The translations under genes were made by a program, and so were the position numbers. A DNA stretch of 64,000 bases, from assembly GCF_000504165.1 (NCBI RefSeq), contig NZ_AYSE01000005.1, forward strand, positions 248,001 to 312,000, in the 5' to 3' direction. This document shows positions 10,290 to 18,467 of the stretch, piece after piece. The stretch is from Bacillus sp. FJAT-14578 (lineage in GTDB: Bacteria; Bacillota; Bacilli; Bacillales; Bacillaceae_H). The notes under the pieces were generated by a model that did no database searches, was not told the DNA's origin, and saw nothing but the letters and a program-made list of their open reading frames with translations. Positions within the stretch are counted from its first letter, which is position 1. Each line of letters begins with the position of its first letter.

Positions 10290-10396
10290 GAGAATGAAGG
10301 AAAAGGGGTGCTTTGCATCCCTTTTCCTTCATTCTCCTGAAAGGACCCGTCATGAAAATCCAGCGAAACCATGGATTCAGTGACGGGTCCTTTCAG
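10290..10396 (+). repeat. Double-hairpin intergenic element, copy 1 (first hairpin acts as terminator)
   Basis: An 18-bp hairpin ending the amidase gene is followed without a gap by a second stem (CTGAAAGGACCCGTCA with its complement) enclosing a conserved ATCCA...TGGAT core. Related copies lie at 16248-16353 and 24108-24213. Confidence 0.75.
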
Positions 10397-10664
10397 TAAC
10401 TATTTTCTTATAGTCCATATTTCGTGTACAGAGAAGGGATAAGGGGCCGCGCTGTTGTCGCCGGACAAAAACTGGTATAATGACGTAAAACAAAGGTTTA
10501 ATCCTTCTCTTAAGAGTAGTATAATAAAAAAGTTGTTACTGAACGGGTTTGTCGATCATGTCGAATGATGCCATTCGACATGATCGACAAACCTGGCTTA
10601 AGTGCTTCGGGAAGCTAAAAGAAGCACTCTTTGAAAAAATTTAAATGAATTAGGTGTATGTCTG
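10397..10664 (+). promoter_or_regulatory. csaB promoter region: two TATAAT boxes and a large hairpin leader
   Basis: An extended -10 element TGGTATAAT ends at 10481, and a second TATAAT lies at 10520-10525. Between these and the csaB start are a 22-bp perfect inverted repeat (10546-10593) and a second stem AGTGCTTC/GAAGCACT (10601-10628). The arrangement suggests a structured 5' leader. No known riboswitch was recognised. Confidence 0.55.
10546..10593. repeat. 22-bp perfect inverted repeat with 4-base loop upstream of csaB
   Basis: Left arm 10546-10567 and right arm 10572-10593 are exact complements around ATGC. There is no T tract after it, so it is not a standard terminator. Cruciform, attenuator and protein-binding roles are all open. 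Confidence 0.85.
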
Positions 10665-11804
10665 ATGCGTGTAGGCATAATCGGAAACTATGGTCATGAC
10701 AACAATGGCGATGAAGCCATTTTGTCAGGCATTTTGACACAATTAACAGAACATCTTGCCGTCAAAAAAGAGAATATTATTGTATTCAGCAACCATCCGG
10801 AAAACACAACGAACCGATACGGGTTGAAATCGGTCCGTTTGCTGCATAAAAAGGGAAACTTTTTGCTTTCTGTTTTACATACCGTCAAAGAAAGCTATGC
10901 CATTATGAAGCAGCTTGATTTATTGATTATCGGCGGCGGCGGTTTGCTGATGGATATGTACAAACGTGATGCCCCGCTTTACAGCACACTGGGTCAACTC
11001 GGGCATTACGCCGGCTGCAAGGTGGCGATTTACGGAGTGGGAGCCGGTCCCATTACGACAAAGCCGGGTACTTTCTTTATTAAACAGCTTGCGAATAAAG
11101 CGGACTCCATTTCGGTCCGGGATGAACATTCCAAACAGCTGCTGCATTCGATCGGCATTCAAAAAGAGGTCAAGGTCATTGGAGACCCTGCTTTTTTTGT
11201 TCCGTCAAAGGAGAGAGGACCGGCAGGGTCAAACGTACAGAAGGTGGCTGTGACAGCCGTTCCTTATTTCAGCCGTCAATACTGGCCGTCTGCCGATGAC
11301 CAAAAGTACGGGGCTTATATTAGCGGGATGGCGCAAAACTTGGATCGCCTTGTGAAAGAGAAGGGTGTGGAAGTGACGTTTTTCTCCACGAAATACCCGC
11401 AAGACATCGAAGTGACAAAGGATATCTTTCAGCAGATGAACGAGCAGCATGCTGCCACGATCATGGAAGAAAACTTATATCCGGAGCACATTGTCGATAT
11501 TTGCCGGGAGCATGACCTGGTGATTGGAACAAGGCTACACTCTCTAATATTGGCAGTCGTTGCGGGGACACCGATCATCGGGATTGGCTATCACCAGAAA
11601 GTCCAAGATTTTATGGGGACAATCGGGAAAACCGAAAACTTTACAGCCATTGATTCCCTTGAAACGAATGACCAGTTGTTTTTATCCCTCGTGGAACGGA
11701 TGGAGACGGATTGGACGGGGACCTTAAAAGAATTTGAGGCGATTTCAAAAGCCTTTAAGCAAGAAGCGGCAAAGGGAATCGAGCAATTAACGAAATTAAT
11801 GTAA
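10665..11804 (+). CDS. csaB: Polysaccharide pyruvyl transferase CsaB
   Basis: 379 residues with the GT-B-like fold of the polysaccharide pyruvyl transferase family: N-terminal IGNYGHDNNGDEAIL, the glycine run IIGGGGLLMDMY near residue 90, YGVGAGP, and a C-terminal TRLHSLILA segment. It transfers pyruvate to a sugar of the secondary cell-wall polymer and so creates the ligand for SLH domains. Four SLH proteins in the first 16 kb give direct context. It opens a run of five co-directional genes with short spacing. AGGTG about eight bases upstream supports the ATG at 10665. Confidence 0.95.
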   Translation: MRVGIIGNYGHDNNGDEAILSGILTQLTEHLAVKKENIIVFSNHPENTTNRYGLKSVRLLHKKGNFLLSVLHTVKESYAIMKQLDLLIIGGGGLLMDMYKRDAPLYSTLGQLGHYAGCKVAIYGVGAGPITTKPGTFFIKQLANKADSISVRDEHSKQLLHSIGIQKEVKVIGDPAFFVPSKERGPAGSNVQKVAVTAVPYFSRQYWPSADDQKYGAYISGMAQNLDRLVKEKGVEVTFFSTKYPQDIEVTKDIFQQMNEQHAATIMEENLYPEHIVDICREHDLVIGTRLHSLILAVVAGTPIIGIGYHQKVQDFMGTIGKTENFTAIDSLETNDQLFLSLVERMETDWTGTLKEFEAISKAFKQEAAKGIEQLTKLM

Positions 11805-11820
11805 GCATGGTGAATGATAC

Positions 11821-12921
11821 ATGAAGAAAAAGAAACTGCTTGTGCTCAGCAACATGTATCCCGGAACGCAAGCTAAGACATTTGGGATTTTCGTCAAAAA
11901 TCAGGTAGAGGCACTGCGCAAGGAAGGGCTGGACGTCGATGTGCTGGCGGTCACCAATCCGAAGATGGGAAAAGCCAATGTATTGAAAAAATACGGGATG
12001 TGGCTGCTTCATACGTTCGGGAACTTGCTGACGAAAGGGAAGGCATATGATGTCATTCACGCCCATTACGTGTTTCCGACTGGTATGCTGGCCTTATTAT
12101 ATAAAAAGCTTTGGAACAAACGGATGATTGTAACGGCGCATGGCGGCGACATCGACCGCATGGCGAAGAAGTCTCCAAAGATCCGGAAATGGACCGAAAG
12201 CATTTTGCGGGAGGCGGACCATGTCATTGCCGTCGGCCATGAGCTTCATCGTACGATTCGTGAAGAATTCCATGTTCCGGACGAAAAACTGTCCATCATT
12301 AATATGGGCGTGAACCGTGACGTATTCAAGCCGATTGGACGTGAAGCTGCCAGAAAACAGCTGCAGCTTCCTCAGGATGAAAAAGTCATTTTATTTGTCG
12401 GGAATTTAATTCGTCAAAAAGGCTTAGTGGAATTAATCGCGGCTTATGCTAAAGTGAAACGAGAAGAAAAAAACGCATCCCTGTATTTGATCGGTGCAGT
12501 CAAAGACGCCGGCTTTCGCCAGGAACTGGACAGGTTGATTCAAGAGCATGATTTAAAAGACGTTCATATTTTGGACGCAATGGGTCAAAAGGAGATTGCG
12601 GTATGGATGGGGGCGGCCAATGTATTTGTCCTTCCTTCCCATATTGAGGGGTTTGGCCTGGTGGCACTTGAAGCGATGAGCTGTCATACTCCTGTTGTCG
12701 GCACAAAGGTAGGCGGGCTTCGCTATTTATTGGCGGACGGTGCCGGAGTGCTTGTGGAGCCTCATGATGATGAGTCGTTATATCAGGGAATAGCAGATGT
12801 ATTAAAAGATGGACCATTTGTGGAACAATTGTTAGAAGAAGGCGAAAACCGAGCGCGAGAGAATGATCAACGATATTTAATTCAAAAAGTGTTAGAGGTT
12901 TATTCTCCTCCTGGAGGGTAG
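11821..12921 (+). CDS. Glycosyltransferase family 4
   Basis: 366 residues, a GT-B retaining glycosyltransferase. The N-terminal half carries VLSNMYPG and the acceptor-side HAHY and TAHGGD motifs. The C-terminal half carries the nucleotide-sugar site: LFVGNLIRQKG, then PSHIEGFGLVALEAMSC with the E-x7-E pattern. It starts 17 bases after csaB and ends 6 bases before the Alg14-like gene, so it is almost certainly in the csaB operon. It probably adds a sugar to a lipid-linked wall polymer repeat; donor and acceptor cannot be read. Confidence 0.9.
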   Translation: MKKKKLLVLSNMYPGTQAKTFGIFVKNQVEALRKEGLDVDVLAVTNPKMGKANVLKKYGMWLLHTFGNLLTKGKAYDVIHAHYVFPTGMLALLYKKLWNKRMIVTAHGGDIDRMAKKSPKIRKWTESILREADHVIAVGHELHRTIREEFHVPDEKLSIINMGVNRDVFKPIGREAARKQLQLPQDEKVILFVGNLIRQKGLVELIAAYAKVKREEKNASLYLIGAVKDAGFRQELDRLIQEHDLKDVHILDAMGQKEIAVWMGAANVFVLPSHIEGFGLVALEAMSCHTPVVGTKVGGLRYLLADGAGVLVEPHDDESLYQGIADVLKDGPFVEQLLEEGENRARENDQRYLIQKVLEVYSPPGG

Positions 12922-12927
12922 AGAGAA

Positions 12928-13413
12928 ATGCTAAAGAAAAAAAACAAACGGAAAAAGGTTATGTTCATTGCTTCTCTTGGAGGGCATTTGACACAGCTGC
13001 TGCAGCTGAAACCTCTTTTTTCCACATACGACTACCATATTGTGACAGAGCGATCTGTCATCACAGAAGAGCTGAAAAAAGAATACGAATTGTCATTTTT
13101 AATGTATGGAGCGAGAAACTATTTATTCCGCTATCTGTTCAAGTTTACTTACAACTGCTTTAAGTCGTTGTATTTATTTTTAAAGGAACGGCCAGATGTG
13201 GTCGTCACAACGGGTGCGCATACAGCCGTACCGATGTGTTACATTGCAAAACTCTTCGGCAAAAAGGTCATCTTTATCGAAAGTTTTGCTAAGACGACGA
13301 CTCCGACGCTTTCGGGACGGCTCATTTATCCGATTGCCGATTTATTCATCGTGCAGTGGGAATCCATGAAAGTGCACTATCCAAAAGCTGTATATGGAGG
13401 TTCAATCTATTGA
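12928..13413 (+). CDS. Alg14/PssD-like subunit of a split glycosyltransferase
   Basis: 161 residues. It matches the Alg14/PssD/Cps14F family: a nucleotide-binding-like start MFIASLGGHLTQLLQL, a central RPDVVVTTGAHTAVPM motif and a C-terminal FIVQWESM segment. In Alg13/Alg14-type enzymes this half anchors the catalytic partner at the membrane. It overlaps the next gene by four bases (TTGA), which is typical of this obligate pair. The pair likely adds the second sugar to an undecaprenyl-linked precursor. Confidence 0.88.
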   Translation: MLKKKNKRKKVMFIASLGGHLTQLLQLKPLFSTYDYHIVTERSVITEELKKEYELSFLMYGARNYLFRYLFKFTYNCFKSLYLFLKERPDVVVTTGAHTAVPMCYIAKLFGKKVIFIESFAKTTTPTLSGRLIYPIADLFIVQWESMKVHYPKAVYGGSIY

Positions 13414-13892
13414 TCTTAGTGGTATTAGGAACGCATGAGCTGCCGTTTACAAGGCTGTTGAAGGCTGTGGAACAGCAAATCGAAAAAGGGAATATCCGAG
13501 AAGAAGTGATTGTACAAACCGGTCATACACCTTATAACTCCTCCAAAATGAAGCTTGTCAAGTTTACAAGCTATGAAGACATGGACCAGCTGTACAATCA
13601 GGCTTCGTATATTGTGACGCATGGCGGGACGGGCTCCATTACATCGGGACTCAAGAAAAGCAAGAAAATGATTGCGGCGCCTAGACTGGTTAAGTATGGT
13701 GAACATAATGATGACCACCAGCTGGAAATTGTGAGTCAGTTTGAAGCGACGGGCCATTTGATTGCCTGGCATGATGGGCAGGATTTTGGCGCGGCCATCG
13801 AGAAAATTCATTCTTTTCAACCTGCGCCTTTTCAAAGCGGAAGAAAAGACATTCTTTCCCTTATTGAAAGCTTCATTGAAGAAAATGTGTGA
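13410..13892 (+). CDS. Alg13/PssE-like catalytic subunit of a split glycosyltransferase
   Basis: 160 residues with the Alg13/PssE/Cps14G signature: VVLGTHELPFTRLLKAVE at the start and THGGTGSITSGL, the UDP-sugar site, in the middle. The start is TTG at 13410, overlapping the upstream TGA, with ATGGAGG eight bases before. The first in-frame start upstream (13356) would lie deep inside the partner gene. Together the two proteins form one GT28-type transferase acting on a lipid-linked acceptor. Confidence 0.88.
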   Translation: MILVVLGTHELPFTRLLKAVEQQIEKGNIREEVIVQTGHTPYNSSKMKLVKFTSYEDMDQLYNQASYIVTHGGTGSITSGLKKSKKMIAAPRLVKYGEHNDDHQLEIVSQFEATGHLIAWHDGQDFGAAIEKIHSFQPAPFQSGRKDILSLIESFIEENV

Positions 13893-13921
13893 GTTGCGAG
13901 GAAAGAAGGAAGGGATAAAGG

Positions 13922-15439
13922 ATGCCCAAGAAATCACTTCTGAAAATCATTGGTGTTGTCACGATCGTCAACATCATTTCTCGTTTATTTGGTTTTTTGC
14001 GTGAAGCCGTCATCGGCTATCACTTTGGAACATCCGCTTTGGCGGATTCGGTCATTTTGGCCTATACGATTCCGACATTTGTTTATTTGGTGGTAGGCGG
14101 CGCCATTACCACCGCATTTATCAGCATTTACAAAAAAGTCGGTTCCATCAAGGAACAAGAGCAGTTTAAAGAGCTCGTTTTCACGTATACAACCATGGGC
14201 ATAGCGGCGCTGTCACTCTTTTTCATCCTTTTTTCCCATGAAGTGACGGGTGTATTGTTCAGCGGATTAACGGATGAGGAAAGTGAGAAAACCGCGCTTC
14301 TTTTGGCCATCATGGCGCCATCGACCCTGTTTCTGGTCATGTCGATGTGGTTTTCCGGTTTATTGAATATACAGGATCGTTTCTTTGGCCCAGCATTTTC
14401 AACGTTAGTTAATAATGCTGGTTTTGTTTTGCTTGCGGTTCTTCTGTATCCCTTTATGGGAGAGGAAGCCTATGGCTGGGGGGCCTTGCTTGGCTCTATT
14501 GCTATGATCATGCTTCTTGTAAGGGATTTAAGGCGCGATCGTTTGCTTTCCTTCCGCTTTCGATGGACGATGGAAAACGGGGAATATGCGAAGCGAATGA
14601 TAAAAGTGGGCCTTCCGATCTTATTGGGCGGCGCGACGCTGCAGTTTTATTTTCTGCTTCACCGCGTATTTGCTTCCCAAGTGGAAGATGGAGCAGTGGC
14701 AGCTCTGAATTACGCGTCAAAGCTTGTCCAGCTTCCGCAAGTCATCTTAATGACGGCTGTCACGACGGTCATCTATCCGACGCTGGCTGCCAAAGCGGCC
14801 AATGGTCAGTTTGAAGAGATCTCCGTTATGTATGATAAGGGATTGCGTCTATTGTTGATGGCGATTATTCCGGTTTCCATCTTCATCTTTTTCTATGCGC
14901 GTGATCTAGTGGAATTGGTATTTGAGTACGGATCGTTTACCGCGGAATCAACGGCTGTTACGGCAAGGCTGCTGCAGCTGTTTGTGATCGGGATGTTTGC
15001 CCATGCCGCCAATGTGTACGTGACGCGTTTCTTTTATGCGATGGAAAAATCGCTGTATCCAGTTGTGAGCGGTGTCCTTTCGGTATTTGGCGTCAATGTG
15101 GCTCTCGTTGCTCTATGGATTGAAAAGGGCGGAGCCGATGCGATTGCTCTCGCTACAACAATCAGTGCCTATTTTCAACTTTTTTTCCTATTACTGGCTA
15201 GTCGTTTCGTGTTAAAATTAACGAGGAAGAATACGCCTTATTTGACGAAATATGGGTTGTTTTTTGTTTTATTGGCGATAGCATCCTACGGTGTAAGCAG
15301 CGTGATTCATATACATATGGCCCTGTTGAATGCAGCGGCCGGATTTGCGATTTTTATGCTGTTGGTACTGGTCATCGGGAAGATGTGCCGGATAGCTGAA
15401 ATCGAACAGATCATCAAAAAGTTGAGAAAATCACCGTAG
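13922..15439 (+). CDS. MurJ/MviN-family lipid-linked oligosaccharide flippase
   Basis: 505 residues, about 14 predicted membrane segments. The N-terminal FLREAVIGYHFG and the GLLNIQDRFF and NYASKLVQLPQ segments are typical of MurJ-family MOP-superfamily transporters. Bacilli often encode several paralogs. Its place after csaB, GT4 and the Alg13/14 pair suggests that it exports a lipid-linked wall-polymer precursor rather than, or in addition to, lipid II; that is inference. GGAAGG just upstream supports the ATG at 13922. Confidence 0.88.
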   Translation: MPKKSLLKIIGVVTIVNIISRLFGFLREAVIGYHFGTSALADSVILAYTIPTFVYLVVGGAITTAFISIYKKVGSIKEQEQFKELVFTYTTMGIAALSLFFILFSHEVTGVLFSGLTDEESEKTALLLAIMAPSTLFLVMSMWFSGLLNIQDRFFGPAFSTLVNNAGFVLLAVLLYPFMGEEAYGWGALLGSIAMIMLLVRDLRRDRLLSFRFRWTMENGEYAKRMIKVGLPILLGGATLQFYFLLHRVFASQVEDGAVAALNYASKLVQLPQVILMTAVTTVIYPTLAAKAANGQFEEISVMYDKGLRLLLMAIIPVSIFIFFYARDLVELVFEYGSFTAESTAVTARLLQLFVIGMFAHAANVYVTRFFYAMEKSLYPVVSGVLSVFGVNVALVALWIEKGGADAIALATTISAYFQLFFLLLASRFVLKLTRKNTPYLTKYGLFFVLLAIASYGVSSVIHIHMALLNAAAGFAIFMLLVLVIGKMCRIAEIEQIIKKLRKSP

Positions 15440-15460
15440 CAGTTTAGGAGAGGAAATGTG

Positions 15461-16234
15461 ATGAAGATAAATAGGTGGCTCTTATGGGGTTCTTGCTGTT
15501 CGTTACTGGCTTTGTCGGCCTGCAGTGAGGAAGCGGCAAAGCAGGAAGCAAAGGCGGCGGAAAGTCTGGAAGTGGCAAGTGTCGATTGGGCGGAAGCCGA
15601 AGTGAAAAAAGTGGAGACGAAGACGGATGACCTCACGGCTAAAGCGGATACGCTAAAGAAAGAAGTAGACATGCTTTTGGCAAACGAGCAGAATCGTTCA
15701 GTCTTTATCGATGTTCCGAATGGAACGGCAGGCCACTGGGCTTATTCCCATATTATGAACTTGTATGAAAAGGGCATCATTCGCGGATATCCGGAAGAGA
15801 AAAAGTTTTATCCGGAAAGAACGATTACAAGGTATCAAGCTGCGAGCATGCTCATAAAAGCATTTGATTTGCCGTTATCCAACACGCCTTCTGTATTTAA
15901 AGACGTACCGGATACCCATTCGAGTGCTCGTGAAATTATGACGGTGTATGAAGCGGGCTTTTTTAAAGGAAGCAATGACTATTTCAAGCCGCTTGGATCG
16001 ATGCAGCGAAAGCATATGGCTCTCGTGTTGCAGCGTGCGTTTGAACTAGAGGAAAAAGATACGGAATTCAATGATTATAAGGATGTAACGCCTGAGATGG
16101 AAGCGTATGGAGCCATTAAAACCATTTCGCAGTACGGCATTGCGACCGGGAACGCCGGCTACTTTAAACCGGAAGACCCGACAACGCGCGCCCAATTCTC
16201 GGCGTTTGTCGACCGGGCGCTGCAAATCAAATAA
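15461..16234 (+). CDS. SLH-domain lipoprotein
   Basis: About 257 residues. The lipobox LSAC near residue 21 marks lipidation and membrane anchoring. A short charged helical, coiled-coil-like stretch (about 45-80) precedes three SLH repeats (FIDVPNGTAGHWAYSH, GYPEEKKFYPERTITRYQA, PEDPTTRAQFSAFVDRAL). A protein fixed to the membrane by lipid and to wall polymer by SLH repeats would physically bridge the two. AGGAGAGG at 15450 favours the ATG at 15461 over the GTG at 15458. It closes the csaB operon and is followed by a double-hairpin element. Confidence 0.9.
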   Translation: MKINRWLLWGSCCSLLALSACSEEAAKQEAKAAESLEVASVDWAEAEVKKVETKTDDLTAKADTLKKEVDMLLANEQNRSVFIDVPNGTAGHWAYSHIMNLYEKGIIRGYPEEKKFYPERTITRYQAASMLIKAFDLPLSNTPSVFKDVPDTHSSAREIMTVYEAGFFKGSNDYFKPLGSMQRKHMALVLQRAFELEEKDTEFNDYKDVTPEMEAYGAIKTISQYGIATGNAGYFKPEDPTTRAQFSAFVDRALQIK

Positions 16235-16247
16235 GAAGTAAAAAAGT

Positions 16248-16353
16248 GAGGATGACCCAAAAGGGCAAAAACCAGCCCTTTTGGGTCATCCTCATGAAAG
16301 GCCCCGTCTTGGAAATCCAGTAAAATCAGGGATTTCGTGACGGGGCCTTTCAT
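16248..16353 (+). repeat. Double-hairpin intergenic element, copy 2 (terminator plus second stem)
   Basis: A 19-bp terminator-like stem is followed directly by the stem ATGAAAGGCCCCGTC with its complement, enclosing AAATCC...GGATTT. The layout and core match copy 1 at 10290. Confidence 0.75.
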
Positions 16354-16404
16354 TAAAAATCAGCTTTTGTGATCTACTAGAGACTTATGGGTCAGCTCAC
16401 TTTT

Positions 16405-17778
16405 TTAATACAACTTTTTAACTTCGATGTCCGTATAGTAGTGCTTTAGGATGGCATCATATGAATGACCGGCTTCGGCCATGCCGCGTGCGCCCCATTG
16501 GCTTAAGCCCGCTCCGTGGCCATAACCGTCCCCTTTGAAGGAGAAATCCGTCGGATAAGTCGGTAATAGGCTGCTGCCTTCTTTTGTACGAACTTGGATG
16601 TTCATGTCTTCGATGTATTCCGTTGTTCCATCGGCTTTTTGAATTTGGTAGCCGATTAAATGACCCGTTTTTTCGGTTGACCCGCTTCCGTTCATAATGG
16701 AAGAGGACGAATTGGAAGAAACGGAAAATTTACTGCTTTTTAACCCTCCAAACAAGCTGCGGTATGCATCGGGGTATTTAGCCGATGTTCCCAATAATTG
16801 CTTGGTTGAAGTCTCCTTCGATGACTTATCATAAATCGTAGCCGTCACTTGTTTGGCATTTCCGCCCTCTGTGCGAGTCGCGACCTGCAGTGCTAAAAGC
16901 ATTTGAGTGCTTGGCAGCTGAAGTTTTTGGGCAATGGTACTCGTTGGAACGGACTGTTCCCACCCGTAATAAGTGTTACCTGGATGACGGTCAAAATCAT
17001 CTTGGACAGAACGGATGTAAGGAACGGCGTTGCCCCATACATCTTCTGCATTTTCAGTTTTCCCGCCGGAACTGGAATAAAAATATGTTTTAACGGGTTT
17101 TCCGTTATACGTTACATATACGCCCGCCGTATCCATGACAGCTTTTGAGGAGTTGGGATGCTCTTTGGTTTTTCCTATATAGACTTGGCTCGCAACCGTC
17201 ATTTCTAGAAATTCGCTTCTTTCCACATCGGTGTAAGCGTAACTTCTTGCTACGATTGCCTGCGCCTTTACGGCTTCCGCATGCCATAGAGCGGGCATCT
17301 CGCTAGGGACGACACCCTTCAAATAATTTTCCATATCAAGCACATTCAGGACGAGAGGGCGGTCTTTACCTGGTTTAACGGTAAACGAACCGCGAAATGT
17401 CATCGTTCCGTCCTTTGAACCGGACGCTGTTTCCATCCCTGTCAATTTGAATTCATTTTGGTCACTGACCGTTGTTTCATAGACCGCAAATCCCGCCGGA
17501 GAAGTGAAAACCTCTGTTCCGGCCGTTAATGTAATTTGACCGTTTTGCTGTTGAAAGGAAAGGGCGGTTTGCCCGTTTAACGGAATGATTGCATTTCCAT
17601 TCAAATCCATCAACGAGTAGGTACCTGTAAGAGCGGCAGAAAATGCAGGCTTTTGTAACAAACGTACTTTCACTTCCGTCTTATACGAAAAAGGCAATCC
17701 GCTGCTTGCGGCAAAAGAAGAAGACGGGAATATGATCATACATGTCAGCATCAATAGAAAAGGCAGCCATTTTTTCAT
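16405..17778 (-). CDS. SpoIID/LytB-domain protein (amidase enhancer)
   Basis: 457 residues with an N-terminal signal peptide. The SpoIID domain is recognised from LKGVVPSEMPALWHAEAVKAQ near residue 160 and GYGHGAGLSQWGARGMA near the C terminus. In B. subtilis LytB stimulates the amidase LytC, while SpoIID itself is a lytic transglycosylase. Here the SLH-anchored amidase at 8835 is the obvious candidate partner. It starts nine bases after a small coiled-coil secreted protein and is probably co-transcribed with it. The catalytic status of the domain cannot be judged by eye. Confidence 0.88.
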   Translation of the reverse strand: MKKWLPFLLMLTCMIIFPSSSFAASSGLPFSYKTEVKVRLLQKPAFSAALTGTYSLMDLNGNAIIPLNGQTALSFQQQNGQITLTAGTEVFTSPAGFAVYETTVSDQNEFKLTGMETASGSKDGTMTFRGSFTVKPGKDRPLVLNVLDMENYLKGVVPSEMPALWHAEAVKAQAIVARSYAYTDVERSEFLEMTVASQVYIGKTKEHPNSSKAVMDTAGVYVTYNGKPVKTYFYSSSGGKTENAEDVWGNAVPYIRSVQDDFDRHPGNTYYGWEQSVPTSTIAQKLQLPSTQMLLALQVATRTEGGNAKQVTATIYDKSSKETSTKQLLGTSAKYPDAYRSLFGGLKSSKFSVSSNSSSSIMNGSGSTEKTGHLIGYQIQKADGTTEYIEDMNIQVRTKEGSSLLPTYPTDFSFKGDGYGHGAGLSQWGARGMAEAGHSYDAILKHYYTDIEVKKLY

Positions 17779-17786
17779 GGGATCAC

Positions 17787-18017
17787 CTATTCGTTTTCCA
17801 GCTCTTGCTTGAGCTTCTCTACTTGGGATTCAAGATCTGTTACTTTCGTTTCTAAACTATCTACTTTCTTTTGCAATGGGTTAATTTTGCTCATGACCCA
17901 TTCAACGCTCGCCAAGACGGACTCTCCGCTCGCCGAGGTTTTAGTTGCCGCCAATCCGGTTATACATAACGTGGAAGCACAAACAATTATGGCTATTTTT
18001 CGTTTCAAACGTAACAT
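17787..18017 (-). CDS. Small secreted coiled-coil protein, unknown
   Basis: 76 residues. A basic, hydrophobic N terminus (LRLKRKIAIIVCASTLCITG) looks like a signal peptide or single membrane anchor. The C-terminal half is a heptad-like coiled coil (KKVDSLETKVTDLESQVEKL). It lies nine bases upstream of the SpoIID-domain gene on the same strand, so it may act with it, for example as a membrane tether. The start has AGGAGG upstream. No family was recognised. Confidence 0.75.
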   Translation of the reverse strand: MLRLKRKIAIIVCASTLCITGLAATKTSASGESVLASVEWVMSKINPLQKKVDSLETKVTDLESQVEKLKQELENE

Positions 18018-18467
18018 GAGAACCTCCTGATTTCGATCTAATTCATGTTATTAAGCTATCTATCTAGCATTATAGCAAAATTAGGAGGAAATTTGGCTTA
18101 TATTTGAAGAAAAGAAGGAATTTTGTAGATAAGGAAGAAAAATATAATAGCTGAAAGGGGAGATAGGCTAAGTATAAATTTCTATTTAAGTCATAGATTC
18201 ATTGTGTTATAATCCAAGTTGTGAGTCGACTAGAATTGACAAAATTTCAAATTCTTTTGAAAATTCAAACAAATATACGGCCGCTATCGATCAAAGATGA
18301 TTCATTCGGCAATGAATCGAATTAAGCTGCGGGACCGTGTATTCCGAATCGTTCGCCGAGGAATTTACGGCGAATCGTGCGATAAAAAAGTGTAAGTTGT
18401 ATCCATTGTAAAAGACACGTATGTGTAAGCAATCGTTTTGGTTAAGATAAACTTAAGGAGGGTCTAT
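18018..18467 (+). promoter_or_regulatory. Long tagO upstream region with a TATAAT box and two hairpins
   Basis: A -10-like TATAAT at 18208-18213 has a poor -35 (TTTAAG) 17 bases upstream. Downstream are the stems GATTCATT/AATGAATC (18299-18318) and TTCGCCG/CGGCGAA (18352-18374). They lie in the likely 5' leader of tagO; no known riboswitch was recognised. Confidence 0.45.
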
